This document shows positions 8,061 through 17,273 of a DNA stretch of 60,527 bases, in pieces. A model generated the notes under the pieces. The model was given only the letters and a program-made list of their open reading frames with translations, was not told the origin of the DNA and did no database searches. How positions within the stretch are numbered: position 1 is the first letter of the stretch; each line of letters starts with the position of its first letter. The stretch comes from Candidatus Palauibacter scopulicola (GTDB lineage: Bacteria; Gemmatimonadota; Gemmatimonadetes; Palauibacterales; Palauibacteraceae), in assembly GCF_947581915.1 (NCBI RefSeq), contig NZ_CANPWG010000074.1, positions 1 through 60,527 on the forward strand. The letters run 5' to 3'. Position numbers and translations under genes: made by a program.

Positions 8061-10049
8061 TTGAGCTTCCTCTACCTGTCGGCGCTGGCGCTCGGGCTGA
8101 GCGTGGTCGTGCCCCTCATCCTCCACCTGCGGCGCCGCCAGACCGACCGGCGCGTGTCCTTCCCGGCGCTCCGCTACCTAAGCCGCGCGGAGGACGCGCG
8201 CTCGCGGTCGCTCGCCGCCTCGGACCTGCTGCTGCTCGCCGTGCGGATCGGCCTCCTGATTGCACTCGCGCTCGCCGCGGCGGGCCCGCTCATCGGACGC
8301 GGCGGGGCCCGCGACCACGAGCCGACGGACCTCGCGCTCATCGTGGACAACTCGGCGAGCGTCGGGCGCCTGGACGAGAACCGCATCCTGTTCGAGTCGC
8401 TCGTGGAGCTTGCCCGGGCGGCGCTCGCCGCGGCCCGCCCGGAGGACCGCGTGTGGCTCTTCCCCACCGTCGGGGAGCCGCTCGCGGCCGGCGTCTCCGC
8501 GGGGCAGGCCGCGCCGGCACTCGGGCAGCTCCGGCCGACCGACGGCGCGGCCGATCTGGCCGCCGTCGTGGCCCGGGCGGCCGCGGCGCTCCCCGCCGAC
8601 GGCGGGCGGCGGCGCGAAATCCAGTTGCTGTCGGACCTCCAGGCGTCCGCTCTGCGGACCGTCCCGGCGGCCGCGAGCGACGCCGCGCCCCTCGTGGCCT
8701 ACGCGCCGCGGCCGCCGGCCGAGCCCAACGGCGCGCTCGTCGATGTCGAACTCACCGGCGGCACGACGGCGCCGTCGGGCACCGGGCACGGCGTCATCGT
8801 GCGGAGCGCCCGCGCCGGGGCGGCCGTCCCGCCGGATCCAGCGGACGACGCCGCGGCGGAAGCCGACATCCGGCTCGAGCTCGACGGGCGGCTCGCCGGC
8901 GCGGCACGGGCCCCGTGGGGAGCGAGCGCCATCCTCGGCCTCCCCGAACTCGGGCCGGGGCTGCACGAGGGGCGGCTGGAGGTCGACCCCGCCGGCGCGC
9001 GGGCGGATGACCTCCGCTACTTCGCGATCCGGGTCGTGCCTCCGCCCACGGTTCGCTTCCATGGCGACGCGAACGGCTTCGTCGGACTCGGGATCGAAAC
9101 CCTCCGCGACGGAGGACGGCTGGGAACGGGAGGAAACGGGGCCGTCGCGGTCGTGGATGGAGATGTGAGCGACGGCGCGCCGTGGGAGGGCGCGGAGACC
9201 GTCATCTTCGTTCCGCCCGCCGACCCGGTGGATCTGGCGGCTTTCAATCAGGGGCTGGCCTCCGTCGGGATCGCCTGGCAGGCACGCGTCGATGCGGGAT
9301 CGGGCGATCTCGGACTCGCGGAGCCGGAGGCCGCGTTCTCGCTCTCGGGGGTACGGGTCCGGCAACGCTACCTCCTTCGCACGACGGGGGGCGGGTCGGC
9401 CGCCGACACGGCGCTGCTGCGGACGGAAGACGGAGAACCGTGGCTCGTCCGCACGGATTCGGACGACCGGATGGCGTTGATCCTCGCCTCGCCGCTCACG
9501 GCCACGGCCAGCGATCTCCCGGCGCACCCCGCCATGGTCCCCTTCCTCGAAGCGCTCCTCGTGCACTGGTCGCACCTGGCCACCTGGCCCTTCGCCGACT
9601 TCGGCGCGGGGCGGCCGCTGACCCTCCCCGAGTGGGCGAGCGAGGTCGAATCGCCCGACGGGACGGTGCGCGGCGTGGAGGGCGGCGCGCGGTTTACGCC
9701 GCTCGGGGCGGGCGTGTATGCGGTCCGGGGCACCGGGAGCGACGGGGCGGGCGCGGAAACGCACTTCGCGGCAAACGTGCCGGAGGAGGAGGCCGATCCG
9801 ACCCCGATGGGGCGGCGCGAACTGGAGGAACTGTTCGCCGGCCGGCCCGTATTCACGGCGGGCCCGGACGCGAGCGCCTGGGAAGACGGTATCTTTCGCG
9901 CGCGGCGGGGCCGCGACGTGGCCCCGTGGTTGATCGCGCTCGCGCTCGCGCTGATCGGGATCGAGCTGTACCTGGCGACGCCGGGCCGGTCGCGCCGCCC
10001 GAGCGCGGACGGTGAAGGGAGCGAGGTCACATCGGGCGCGTCGAACTGA
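8061..10049 (+). CDS. BatA-like membrane protein with vWA domain
   Basis: 662 residues from a TTG start (GGGAG about 10 bases upstream). The N-terminal BatA_N region has two hydrophobic helices (~4-22 and ~55-80) around the typical RRRQTDRRVSFPALRYL segment. A vWA domain begins at LALIVDNSASVG, with MIDAS DNSAS. A long beta-rich periplasmic region follows and a C-terminal helix (~618-640) re-enters the membrane. Pairs with the DUF58 protein just upstream. Exact role unknown; some Bat proteins were linked to aerotolerance. Confidence 0.83.
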   Translation: MSFLYLSALALGLSVVVPLILHLRRRQTDRRVSFPALRYLSRAEDARSRSLAASDLLLLAVRIGLLIALALAAAGPLIGRGGARDHEPTDLALIVDNSASVGRLDENRILFESLVELARAALAAARPEDRVWLFPTVGEPLAAGVSAGQAAPALGQLRPTDGAADLAAVVARAAAALPADGGRRREIQLLSDLQASALRTVPAAASDAAPLVAYAPRPPAEPNGALVDVELTGGTTAPSGTGHGVIVRSARAGAAVPPDPADDAAAEADIRLELDGRLAGAARAPWGASAILGLPELGPGLHEGRLEVDPAGARADDLRYFAIRVVPPPTVRFHGDANGFVGLGIETLRDGGRLGTGGNGAVAVVDGDVSDGAPWEGAETVIFVPPADPVDLAAFNQGLASVGIAWQARVDAGSGDLGLAEPEAAFSLSGVRVRQRYLLRTTGGGSAADTALLRTEDGEPWLVRTDSDDRMALILASPLTATASDLPAHPAMVPFLEALLVHWSHLATWPFADFGAGRPLTLPEWASEVESPDGTVRGVEGGARFTPLGAGVYAVRGTGSDGAGAETHFAANVPEEEADPTPMGRRELEELFAGRPVFTAGPDASAWEDGIFRARRGRDVAPWLIALALALIGIELYLATPGRSRRPSADGEGSEVTSGASN

Positions 10050-10072
10050 TTCGAACGTCGTTCCTCCAGACC

Positions 10073-13000
10073 GTGCGAGCCGCCGGAATCCCCGAGGCGC
10101 TCTCGCGGCGTGGCGCCCGTGCGTCCGTCCACCCGCTCCCGGGTGCCGGATCCGCCGCACTCGCGCTCGCGCTCGACGACCTGGCCATCGGCGCGCCCAT
10201 CGTCCTGGTCGCCGACACGCCCGAGCGGGCCGAGGCGCTGCACGAGGATCTCCGCACGCTCGGGGCCGCGGGCGCCCGCTGCTATCCGCAGCGAGAGGCC
10301 CTCCCGTACGAGGACTCGGACCCTCACATCGAGATCGAGGCCCAGCGCGTGGACGCCATGGGCACGCTGCTCGGCGGGCGCTGCCGCATCCTCACGACGA
10401 CGGCCCGGGCGCTCGCCGAACGGGCCCCGATCCCGGTCGGTCCCGGCGCGAGCCTCGCCCTCACGATCCGGCGCGGGACCGAGCACCCCCTGGCCGAACT
10501 CGGCCGCCGCCTGGAGGAGATGGGATTCGGCCGCACCCACACGGTGCGTGAAGTCGGGGATTATGCGATCCGCGGCGGGATCGTGGACCTGTTCCCGTTC
10601 GGGCATCCGGCGCCGCTCCGGATCGAACTCTGGGGGGACGAGGTGGAGTCGGTACGCCGCTTCGACGCGCTCACCCAGCGTTCGACCGAACCCCTGGAGA
10701 GCGTGAACGTCCTTCCGGTCGCGCTGCTGGGCTCCGAAACGGCGGGCGACGTGGAGCGGCGCGCCCTCCTCGAGACACTGCCTCCGACGGCACTCGTGCT
10801 GATCCTCGACCCGGAAGGGGGCGTCCGGGCCCGCGAACGCCTGTGGGCCGAGGTCCGGGACGCGAGGAAGCGCGTCGGCGCCGGCGCCGAGCCGGCCGAG
10901 TCCCTCGTCCTTCCCCCTTCCGAGGCGGAACCGCGGCTCGCCACCTTCAGCCGCCTCGAGTTCCTGGCGCCGGAGCAGGCCCCCGCGGCCGCGATTCGGC
11001 TTCCGGTCGAGCCTCCGCCCTCCATAGACCGCGACATGAAGCGGCTGGTGGCCGAGATCGGCACGGCGCGGGCCCGCGGCGAACGGCTCCTCGTCTTCTG
11101 CGACAACGACGGCCAGGTCGAGCGGCTGGAGGAGATCCTCACCGAACGCGGAGGCGCGGCGCTCGCCCGCGAGGTCGCCCTCGCCATTGGATCGCTCAGC
11201 GGCGGGTTCAGGGTCGGGGTCCCCGGCACCCTGCTCGTCCTCACGGATCACGAGGTGTTCCGGCGCCGGTATCGCCGCCACCGCGTCCGCCTGCGCGGCG
11301 CCGCGACGATCGAGTCCATCGCGGCCATCGAACCCGGAGACTACGTGGTTCACATGGAGCACGGGATCGGCCGCTACATGGGCCTGGAGCGCGTCGAGGT
11401 GCGCGGCGAGACGATCGAGACGATGGAGATCCGCTACGCCGACGGCGAACTCCTGAGACTCCCGCACTATCGGCTGGACCTCATCGAGAGGTGGAGCGCC
11501 GCCGGCTCCGACGCGCGGCCGCCCGCGGTCCACAAGCTCGGCCGGCGGAAGTGGAAACAGCTCCGGAACCGGACCGTCGCGGCGATCGAGGCCACGGCGG
11601 TCGAACTCCTCCAACTCTACGCGCGCCGCAAGATGTCGCCCGGACGCGCCTTCCCGGCCGAGACCGCCTGGCAGCGCGAGATGGAGTCCGCCTTCCTCTA
11701 CGATGAGACGCCGGATCAGCTCAGCGCCTGGGAGGCCGTCCGGCGCGATCTCGAGGCGCCGGTCCCGATGGATCGCCTCGTGTGCGGGGACGTCGGCTTC
11801 GGGAAGACGGAGGTCGCGATCCGCGCGGCGTTCAAGGCGGTGCAGGACGGCGCGCAGGTCGCCGTGCTCGCCCCGACCACGATCCTTGCGGACCAGCACC
11901 TCGCCACCTTCCGCGAGCGGCTCGCGGGCTTCCCCGTGCACGTGGACGGGTTGTCGCGCTTCCGCACTCCGCGTGAGCAGCGAGAGGTCATCGCGGGGCT
12001 CGAAGCCGGGACCATCGACGTCGTCATCGGCACGCACCGGCTCCTCTCGCGCGATGTCGGATTCCGCGACCTGGGCCTCCTCATCGTGGACGAGGAACAG
12101 CGATTCGGCGTGCGCCAGAAGGAGCGGCTGAAGGAGGTCCGCGAGACGGTGGATGTCCTCACCCTCACGGCAACCCCCATCCCCCGGACCCTCCACCTCG
12201 CGCTCGGCGGGCTGCGCGACCTCTCCACGATCCGCACACCGCCCCGAAACCGCATGCCGATCATCACGCACGTGCTGTCCTGGGACGACGGGATCCTGGA
12301 GGAGGCCCTGCGCCGCGAGTTCGACCGCGGCGGCCAGGTGTTCTTCGTCCACGACCGCGTCGAGACGATCGACGCCGCCGCCAGCCGGGTGAAGAGACTG
12401 ATGCCCGAGGCGCGGGCCGCCATCGCGCACGGCCAGATGCCGGAGCGGGAGCTCGAGAACGTCATGCACCGCTTCGTCGACGGCGAGATCGACCTCCTCA
12501 TCTGCACGTCCATCATCGAGAACGGGCTCGATGTCCCGTCGGCGAACACGATGATCGTCCACAGGGCCCACAACTTCGGCCTCGCCCAGCTCTACCAGTT
12601 GCGGGGGCGGGTCGGCCGCTCTCACCGCCGCGCCTACTGCTATCTCGTCGTCCCCTCCGATGTCGCCCCGGACGCGGCGGAGCGGCTGCGCGTGCTCGAA
12701 CACCACACGGAGCTGGGCTCGGGATACGAGGTCGCACTCAAGGACCTCGAGTTGCGGGGGGCGGGGAACCTCCTGGGCGGCGAGCAGAGCGGCTTCGCCA
12801 CCGCGGTGGGGATCGAGACGTGGCAGCGGCTCGTGGAAAGCACGCTCAGACGATTGAAGGGGGAATCCTCGGACCCCGCTCCACGCGCCCGCGTCTCCGT
12901 GGACGGAGAATCGTTCCTCCCCGACGACTACGTCGCCGGGTCTCCGATAAAGATGCATCTCTATCGCCGCCTCTCGCGTCTCACCAAGTGGGAAGAGGTG

Positions 13001-13372
13001 AAAGCGTTCCGCGCGGAACTCGAGGATCGCTTCGGCCGCCTTCCGCCACCCGCGGCGCGTCTCATCGCGGCGGCGGAGCTCCGGATTCTCGGGGCGGCGA
13101 TCGGCGCGGACTGGATCCGGGCATCCGACGACGACGCCCGCATCTCGTTCGAGGCGACGGCCTCGCCGCAGCTCAGACTGCTTACGAACGCGCTCGCGGA
13201 CCGCCAGTTGCACGTTGAAGTGCGGCGGCTGGAACCGTTATCGTTGGTCCTGCGACGGGCGGGAACCGAACCCCTCCTGCCGATGCTGGTGGAGGCCCTG
13301 GGGATCCTGGCGGCGCCGGGGCGCACGGAGGCGAAGGAGACCAGAGTTCCGGCGGTCGCCGGAGGAGTCTAG
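10073..13372 (+). CDS. mfd: transcription-repair coupling factor
   Basis: 1099 residues from a GTG. Frees RNA polymerase stalled at DNA lesions and recruits UvrA. The order is UvrB-like N-terminal modules (DSDPHIEIEAQRVDAM; the loop EVGDYAIRGGIVDLFP), the CarD-like RNA polymerase-binding domain (~420, GDYVVHMEHGIGRYMG), the RecG-like helicase with Walker A GDVGFGKTE (~571) and DEEQ box (~672), and the TRCF C-terminal domain. Translation could begin earlier: the frame is open back into the previous gene, but no standard start codon is seen there. Confidence 0.97.
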   Translation: MRAAGIPEALSRRGARASVHPLPGAGSAALALALDDLAIGAPIVLVADTPERAEALHEDLRTLGAAGARCYPQREALPYEDSDPHIEIEAQRVDAMGTLLGGRCRILTTTARALAERAPIPVGPGASLALTIRRGTEHPLAELGRRLEEMGFGRTHTVREVGDYAIRGGIVDLFPFGHPAPLRIELWGDEVESVRRFDALTQRSTEPLESVNVLPVALLGSETAGDVERRALLETLPPTALVLILDPEGGVRARERLWAEVRDARKRVGAGAEPAESLVLPPSEAEPRLATFSRLEFLAPEQAPAAAIRLPVEPPPSIDRDMKRLVAEIGTARARGERLLVFCDNDGQVERLEEILTERGGAALAREVALAIGSLSGGFRVGVPGTLLVLTDHEVFRRRYRRHRVRLRGAATIESIAAIEPGDYVVHMEHGIGRYMGLERVEVRGETIETMEIRYADGELLRLPHYRLDLIERWSAAGSDARPPAVHKLGRRKWKQLRNRTVAAIEATAVELLQLYARRKMSPGRAFPAETAWQREMESAFLYDETPDQLSAWEAVRRDLEAPVPMDRLVCGDVGFGKTEVAIRAAFKAVQDGAQVAVLAPTTILADQHLATFRERLAGFPVHVDGLSRFRTPREQREVIAGLEAGTIDVVIGTHRLLSRDVGFRDLGLLIVDEEQRFGVRQKERLKEVRETVDVLTLTATPIPRTLHLALGGLRDLSTIRTPPRNRMPIITHVLSWDDGILEEALRREFDRGGQVFFVHDRVETIDAAASRVKRLMPEARAAIAHGQMPERELENVMHRFVDGEIDLLICTSIIENGLDVPSANTMIVHRAHNFGLAQLYQLRGRVGRSHRRAYCYLVVPSDVAPDAAERLRVLEHHTELGSGYEVALKDLELRGAGNLLGGEQSGFATAVGIETWQRLVESTLRRLKGESSDPAPRARVSVDGESFLPDDYVAGSPIKMHLYRRLSRLTKWEEVKAFRAELEDRFGRLPPPAARLIAAAELRILGAAIGADWIRASDDDARISFEATASPQLRLLTNALADRQLHVEVRRLEPLSLVLRRAGTEPLLPMLVEALGILAAPGRTEAKETRVPAVAGGV

Positions 13373-13373
13373 C

Positions 13374-14774
13374 GTGATCGAAATCAATGGTGGAATGAAG
13401 GCCTTCCGGGCCGGGGCCTGCCTGCTCGCCGCGGTGTTCGCCCTCGGCGCGCCGCTCTCCGGGCTGCAGGAGAACGAACCCGCGGCGTCCGACACCGTGG
13501 CGGTGACGGAGTTTCCCTCCGGCGTGGCCTCGCTCGACAGGATCGTGGCCGTGGTCGGCGACACGGCGATACTCATGTCCGATATCCAGGTCACGCTCTA
13601 CCAGCTGCAGGCCCGCGGCGCGCGCGTTCCGCTCGAAGGGACCGAAGGCTGGGAGACGTTCGCCCGCGAAGTGCTCGATGCGATGATCGACGATCTCATC
13701 TATCTCCAGGAGGCGAGGAACGCGGGCATTACGGTGCCCGAGGGCCGCGTCACGGAGATGGCGGACGCCTACTTCGCCGAGACGCGGGCCAACTTCTCCT
13801 CCGACGAGGAGATGATGCTGGCGGTGGAAGAGACGGGCATGAACATGCTCCAGTTCCGCCAGATGCAGCGCTCGCAGGCGCAAGCGGAGGGCATGCGCCA
13901 GGCCTACCGGATCGAACTCGAGCAGCGCGACGACCTGCCGCCGGTCATCGTGAGCGAGGAAGAGGTCGAAGCCGCCTTCGAGGAGTTCGCGCAGAACCAG
14001 CCGCCCCGCCCGGCGCTCGTCTCGTTCAACCGGCTCGTGGTCACGCCGAATCCGAGCGGAGACGCGCGGGACAGCGTTCTGGCGCGCACCATTCGCGTGC
14101 AGAACGATTTCGCGAACGACGAGGAGTTCTCGGTCCTCGCCCGCCGCCATTCCGACGACGACGGTACCCGGGAGCAGGGCGGCGAGTTGGGCTGGATGAA
14201 CCGGGAACTGCTCGTGAAGCCCTTCGGCGACGCCGCCTGGGGGGCGCGCCCCGGCCAGACGGTGGGGCCGGTGCAGACGCAGTTCGGGCTCCACTTCATC
14301 AAGATCGAGCGCCAGCGCGGGGCGGAGCGCTTTCTGCGTCACATCCTCCTGCGCCCCGAGATCACGGAGGAAGACATCGAGGAGGCCCGGACGCTCGCGA
14401 TCCAGGTCGCGGACAGCCTGCGGGCGGGCACCGACCCGGAACGGCTCGTGGCCCTGTTCCGCGGACGGGTGGCCGACGAGGCGATCCGCTTCGACGACGT
14501 CTCGCTCGCGAGCCTGGTCAGCCAGTTCACGGGTGCGGGCGCCGAATCCGGACTCACCGCCCCGACGCCCGGCACGGTGTACGGGCCGCTGCCGATGGAG
14601 CGCGGCGGTCCCACCGAGTTCGGGCTCGTCCACGTCCTGCAGTTCCGTCCCGAGGGTCCGATCGAGCTCAACGACGTGCGGGACCAGATCCGGCAGAGCC
14701 TCCGAACCCGCAAGCAGATCGACATCATCCTCCAGGAAGTGCGTTCCAACACCTATATCGATGTGAGATTCTGA
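13374..14774 (+). CDS. SurA-like periplasmic peptidyl-prolyl isomerase
   Basis: 466 residues. A signal peptide runs through ACLLAAVFALGAPLSG. A SurA N-terminal chaperone region (DRIVAVVGDTAILMSDIQVTLYQ) leads to a parvulin/PpiC domain (~220-310: LARRHSDDDGT, GGELGWM, FGLHFIKI). A second, degenerate PpiC-like region follows. GGAGGAG ends 6 bases before the GTG at 13374, which decides this start over the ATG at 13395. Likely chaperones outer-membrane proteins. Followed directly by pdxA, the same order as the surA-pdxA pair of Escherichia coli. Confidence 0.9.
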   Translation: MIEINGGMKAFRAGACLLAAVFALGAPLSGLQENEPAASDTVAVTEFPSGVASLDRIVAVVGDTAILMSDIQVTLYQLQARGARVPLEGTEGWETFAREVLDAMIDDLIYLQEARNAGITVPEGRVTEMADAYFAETRANFSSDEEMMLAVEETGMNMLQFRQMQRSQAQAEGMRQAYRIELEQRDDLPPVIVSEEEVEAAFEEFAQNQPPRPALVSFNRLVVTPNPSGDARDSVLARTIRVQNDFANDEEFSVLARRHSDDDGTREQGGELGWMNRELLVKPFGDAAWGARPGQTVGPVQTQFGLHFIKIERQRGAERFLRHILLRPEITEEDIEEARTLAIQVADSLRAGTDPERLVALFRGRVADEAIRFDDVSLASLVSQFTGAGAESGLTAPTPGTVYGPLPMERGGPTEFGLVHVLQFRPEGPIELNDVRDQIRQSLRTRKQIDIILQEVRSNTYIDVRF

Positions 14775-14788
14775 GGAGGATGACCCAC

Positions 14789-15736
14789 ATGCCGCGCCTC
14801 GGGATCACGCTGGGGGATCCGCGCGGGGTCGGGCCGGAGGTGACCGCGGCGGCGCTCTCCTCGTTCTCGGCCCGGGACGGGATCGAAGCGGTCCTCGTGG
14901 GGCCGCGGTCGCTCGGCGAGGTGGAGGACCGACTCGAGGGAGTGCCCCGGGAGACGGTGGGAGACTGGGACCCCGCGGGCGGCGAGGGGCTCGCGGGCCT
15001 GCTCTCGGCGCGGGCCATCGAACGGGCCGTCGCGATGGCGCGGACGGGGGAGATCGACGGGATCGTCACGGCTCCGATCAGCAAGACCGCCCTGCGGGCC
15101 GCGGGGTACGCGCACCCGGGGCATACGGAGTTCCTCCAGGAGTTGGCCGGAGCGCACGAGGTCACGATGATGATGTCCGCCGAGCGCACGCCCCTCGGAG
15201 GATCCCTGCGCCTGGCGCTCCTCACCGCGCACCTTCCCCTGCGCGACGTCCCCTCGGTGCTCGACGCGGACCTCTTCGCGCGCCGATCCGGGATCGCGAT
15301 CGAAGCCCTGCGCGTCTGGTGGGGGATCGAACGGCCCCGTGTCGCCTTCGCGGGTCTCAATCCGCACGCGGGCGAAGGCGGACTGTTCGGCGACGAGGAG
15401 ATCGAGGTGTTCGCGCCGGCGCTCGCCCGGCTCGCGGGCGACCCCGCGCTCGACATCCTCGGCGTCTTCCCCGGAGACACCGTCTTCCTGAAGGCGCTCT
15501 CGGGAGAGGCGGATCTCGTCGTGACGCCCTACCACGATGTGGGCCTCGCCGTGCTGAAGACGATCGCGATGAACGAAGGCGTGAACGTGACGGCCGGGCT
15601 TCCCTTCCCGCGCACTTCTCCGGATCACGGCACGGCCATGGATATCGCGGGCCGCGGGGTCGCGGACCCGGGGGCGATGCGGGCCGCGATCGACCTCTGC
15701 GCCCGGTTCTGCGCGGCGCGGGCCGTCGCGACATGA
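14789..15736 (+). CDS. pdxA: 4-hydroxythreonine-4-phosphate dehydrogenase
   Basis: 315 residues; a step in the DXP-dependent pathway to pyridoxal phosphate. Motifs: GITLGDPRGVGPEV, the metal ligand in HPGHTEFL, GLNPHAGEGGLFGDEE, and the C-terminal block with YHDVGL, GLPFPRTSPDHGTA and DIAGRG. YHDVGL replaces the more usual YHDQGL. AGGAGG at 14774-14779 touches the upstream ATG at 14780 but is 9 bases from the ATG at 14789, so the latter is the better start. Ends in an ATGA overlap with ftsE. Confidence 0.94.
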   Translation: MPRLGITLGDPRGVGPEVTAAALSSFSARDGIEAVLVGPRSLGEVEDRLEGVPRETVGDWDPAGGEGLAGLLSARAIERAVAMARTGEIDGIVTAPISKTALRAAGYAHPGHTEFLQELAGAHEVTMMMSAERTPLGGSLRLALLTAHLPLRDVPSVLDADLFARRSGIAIEALRVWWGIERPRVAFAGLNPHAGEGGLFGDEEIEVFAPALARLAGDPALDILGVFPGDTVFLKALSGEADLVVTPYHDVGLAVLKTIAMNEGVNVTAGLPFPRTSPDHGTAMDIAGRGVADPGAMRAAIDLCARFCAARAVAT

Positions 15737-16401
15737 TCTGGCTGAGGGATGTCTCGAAGGCCTATCCGCGCTCCGGAGACGCACTGCGGGGGGTTTCGTT
15801 CCGTCTCCGGAAGGGGGAGTTCGCCTTCCTCACGGGACCGTCGGGGGCCGGCAAGTCGACGGTGCTCGAACTGATCCACTTCCAGACCCGGCCGACCGAG
15901 GGCGAGGTGCAGGTCTCGCGCTACAACTCGAGGCGGGTCCGCCGCCGGGACATCCCCGCGCTGCGGCGGCGCGTGGGGTTCGTGTTCCAGGACTTCAAGC
16001 TGCTGGAACGGCTGACGGCGGCGGAAAACGTGGCCTTCGCGCTCGAGGTCATCGGGACGCCGCGGCGCGAGATCGCCGGGCGCGTCCAGCGGCTGCTGAG
16101 CCAGGTCGGGCTCGCGGCCCGCGCCCGCTCGAGACCCTCGGAACTCTCCGGCGGGGAGCAGCAGCGCGTCGCGGTGGCGCGCGCGCTCGCCACCGAACCG
16201 CGGATCCTCCTCGCGGACGAGCCCACGGGCAACCTCGATCCCGACGCCGCCGGGGGGGTGTTCGAGTTGTTCCGGATGCTGAACCGCCTCGGCACGGCCG
16301 TGCTCATGGCGACACACGACGCGGATTTCGTGCGCCGGCACGCCGGGATCCGCCAACTTGAACTGGAGGACGGGCGACTCGTCCGCGATTCCGCCGCGTG
16401 A
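15733..16401 (+). CDS. ftsE: cell division ATP-binding protein FtsE
   Basis: 222 residues. ABC ATPase that powers FtsX-dependent activation of septal cell-wall hydrolysis. Walker A GPSGAGKST (~36-44), Q-loop FVFQDFKLL, signature LSGGEQQRV, Walker B ILLADEPTGNLD and switch His (ATHD) are intact. Overlaps pdxA and ftsX by 4 bases at each end. Followed by ftsX and envC, which fixes the identity against other short ABC ATPases such as LolD. Confidence 0.95.
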   Translation: MIWLRDVSKAYPRSGDALRGVSFRLRKGEFAFLTGPSGAGKSTVLELIHFQTRPTEGEVQVSRYNSRRVRRRDIPALRRRVGFVFQDFKLLERLTAAENVAFALEVIGTPRREIAGRVQRLLSQVGLAARARSRPSELSGGEQQRVAVARALATEPRILLADEPTGNLDPDAAGGVFELFRMLNRLGTAVLMATHDADFVRRHAGIRQLELEDGRLVRDSAA

Positions 16402-17273
16402 GAGCCGTGCGCGAGGCGATCGCCGGCTTTCGGCGCACCCCCCTGCTGTGCGCCCTTTCCACCGGAGCGGTGGGGCTCAGCCTCGTGATCCTCGGTCTCT
16501 TCGGGCTCGTCGCGCACAATGTCGGAGGGGCGATCGGCGACGTGGAACGCCGCGTGGAGGTCGTCGGGTACCTGCTTGACGACGCCGGTCCGGAACAGGT
16601 GCGGGCCGCCCGGCGGGAGTTGGAGGCGCTCCCTGCGGTGGAGTCGGTGCGCTACGTCTCGAAGGACGAGGCGCTGGAACGGGCCCGGCGCGATCTCGTG
16701 GAGTTCTCCGACGTCTACGGGGAACTGCGGGTGAACCCGCTTCCCGCCTCGTTTCACCTCAGGTTGCGGGAGGGCTTCCGCACGCCGGAGACGGTGTCGG
16801 AGACGGCGGGCGCGCTCGCGGCGTATCCGTTCATCGAAGAGGCGCGCTTCGGAGACGAGTGGGTGGAGCGGCTCTTCACGCTGCGGAGCGCGGCGGCGGG
16901 GATCGCCCTCGCCCTGGGCGGCGGGTTCGCGCTGGTCGCCGTGCTCCTGATCGTCACGACGGTGCGCATGGCCGTCCTCGCGCGCGGCGAAGAGATCGAG
17001 ATCATGCAGATCGTGGGCGCGCGGGAAGGCTACATCCAGCGGCCCTTCCTCCTCGAAGGGGCGGTGACGGGGCTCGCGGGCGGGCTGCTCGCGCTCGGCG
17101 TCACGCGGCTCGCGTACGCCGTCTTCCCCGCGCGTTTCGCGGCCGTCGAATCTCTCGCGTGGCTCCCGCATTCCTGGACCGCGGCGGGCGTCGCCGCCGC
17201 CGCCGCGCTCGGCCTGCTCGCCGCCGCCTTCTCCGTGCACCGTGAAGTGGGACGGGTGTATGGCCCATCCTAG
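16398..17273 (+). CDS. ftsX: cell division protein FtsX
   Basis: 291 residues from a GTG overlapping the ftsE stop. Four transmembrane segments: one near residues 16-40, then a periplasmic loop (~45-150, ending near the EARFGDEWVERL segment), then three C-terminal helices. The periplasmic loop is the part that contacts EnvC in characterised systems. EEIEIMQIVGA is the typical FtsX cytoplasmic coupling motif. Confidence 0.94.
   Translation: MRAVREAIAGFRRTPLLCALSTGAVGLSLVILGLFGLVAHNVGGAIGDVERRVEVVGYLLDDAGPEQVRAARRELEALPAVESVRYVSKDEALERARRDLVEFSDVYGELRVNPLPASFHLRLREGFRTPETVSETAGALAAYPFIEEARFGDEWVERLFTLRSAAAGIALALGGGFALVAVLLIVTTVRMAVLARGEEIEIMQIVGAREGYIQRPFLLEGAVTGLAGGLLALGVTRLAYAVFPARFAAVESLAWLPHSWTAAGVAAAAALGLLAAAFSVHREVGRVYGPS

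Noticed and set aside
9368-13213. Very long open frame (about 1280 codons) on the minus strand opposite mfd
   Set aside because: It is a shadow of GC-rich mfd codons: Arg/Gly/Pro/Ala-biased, no recognisable domain, and the plus strand encodes an intact Mfd.
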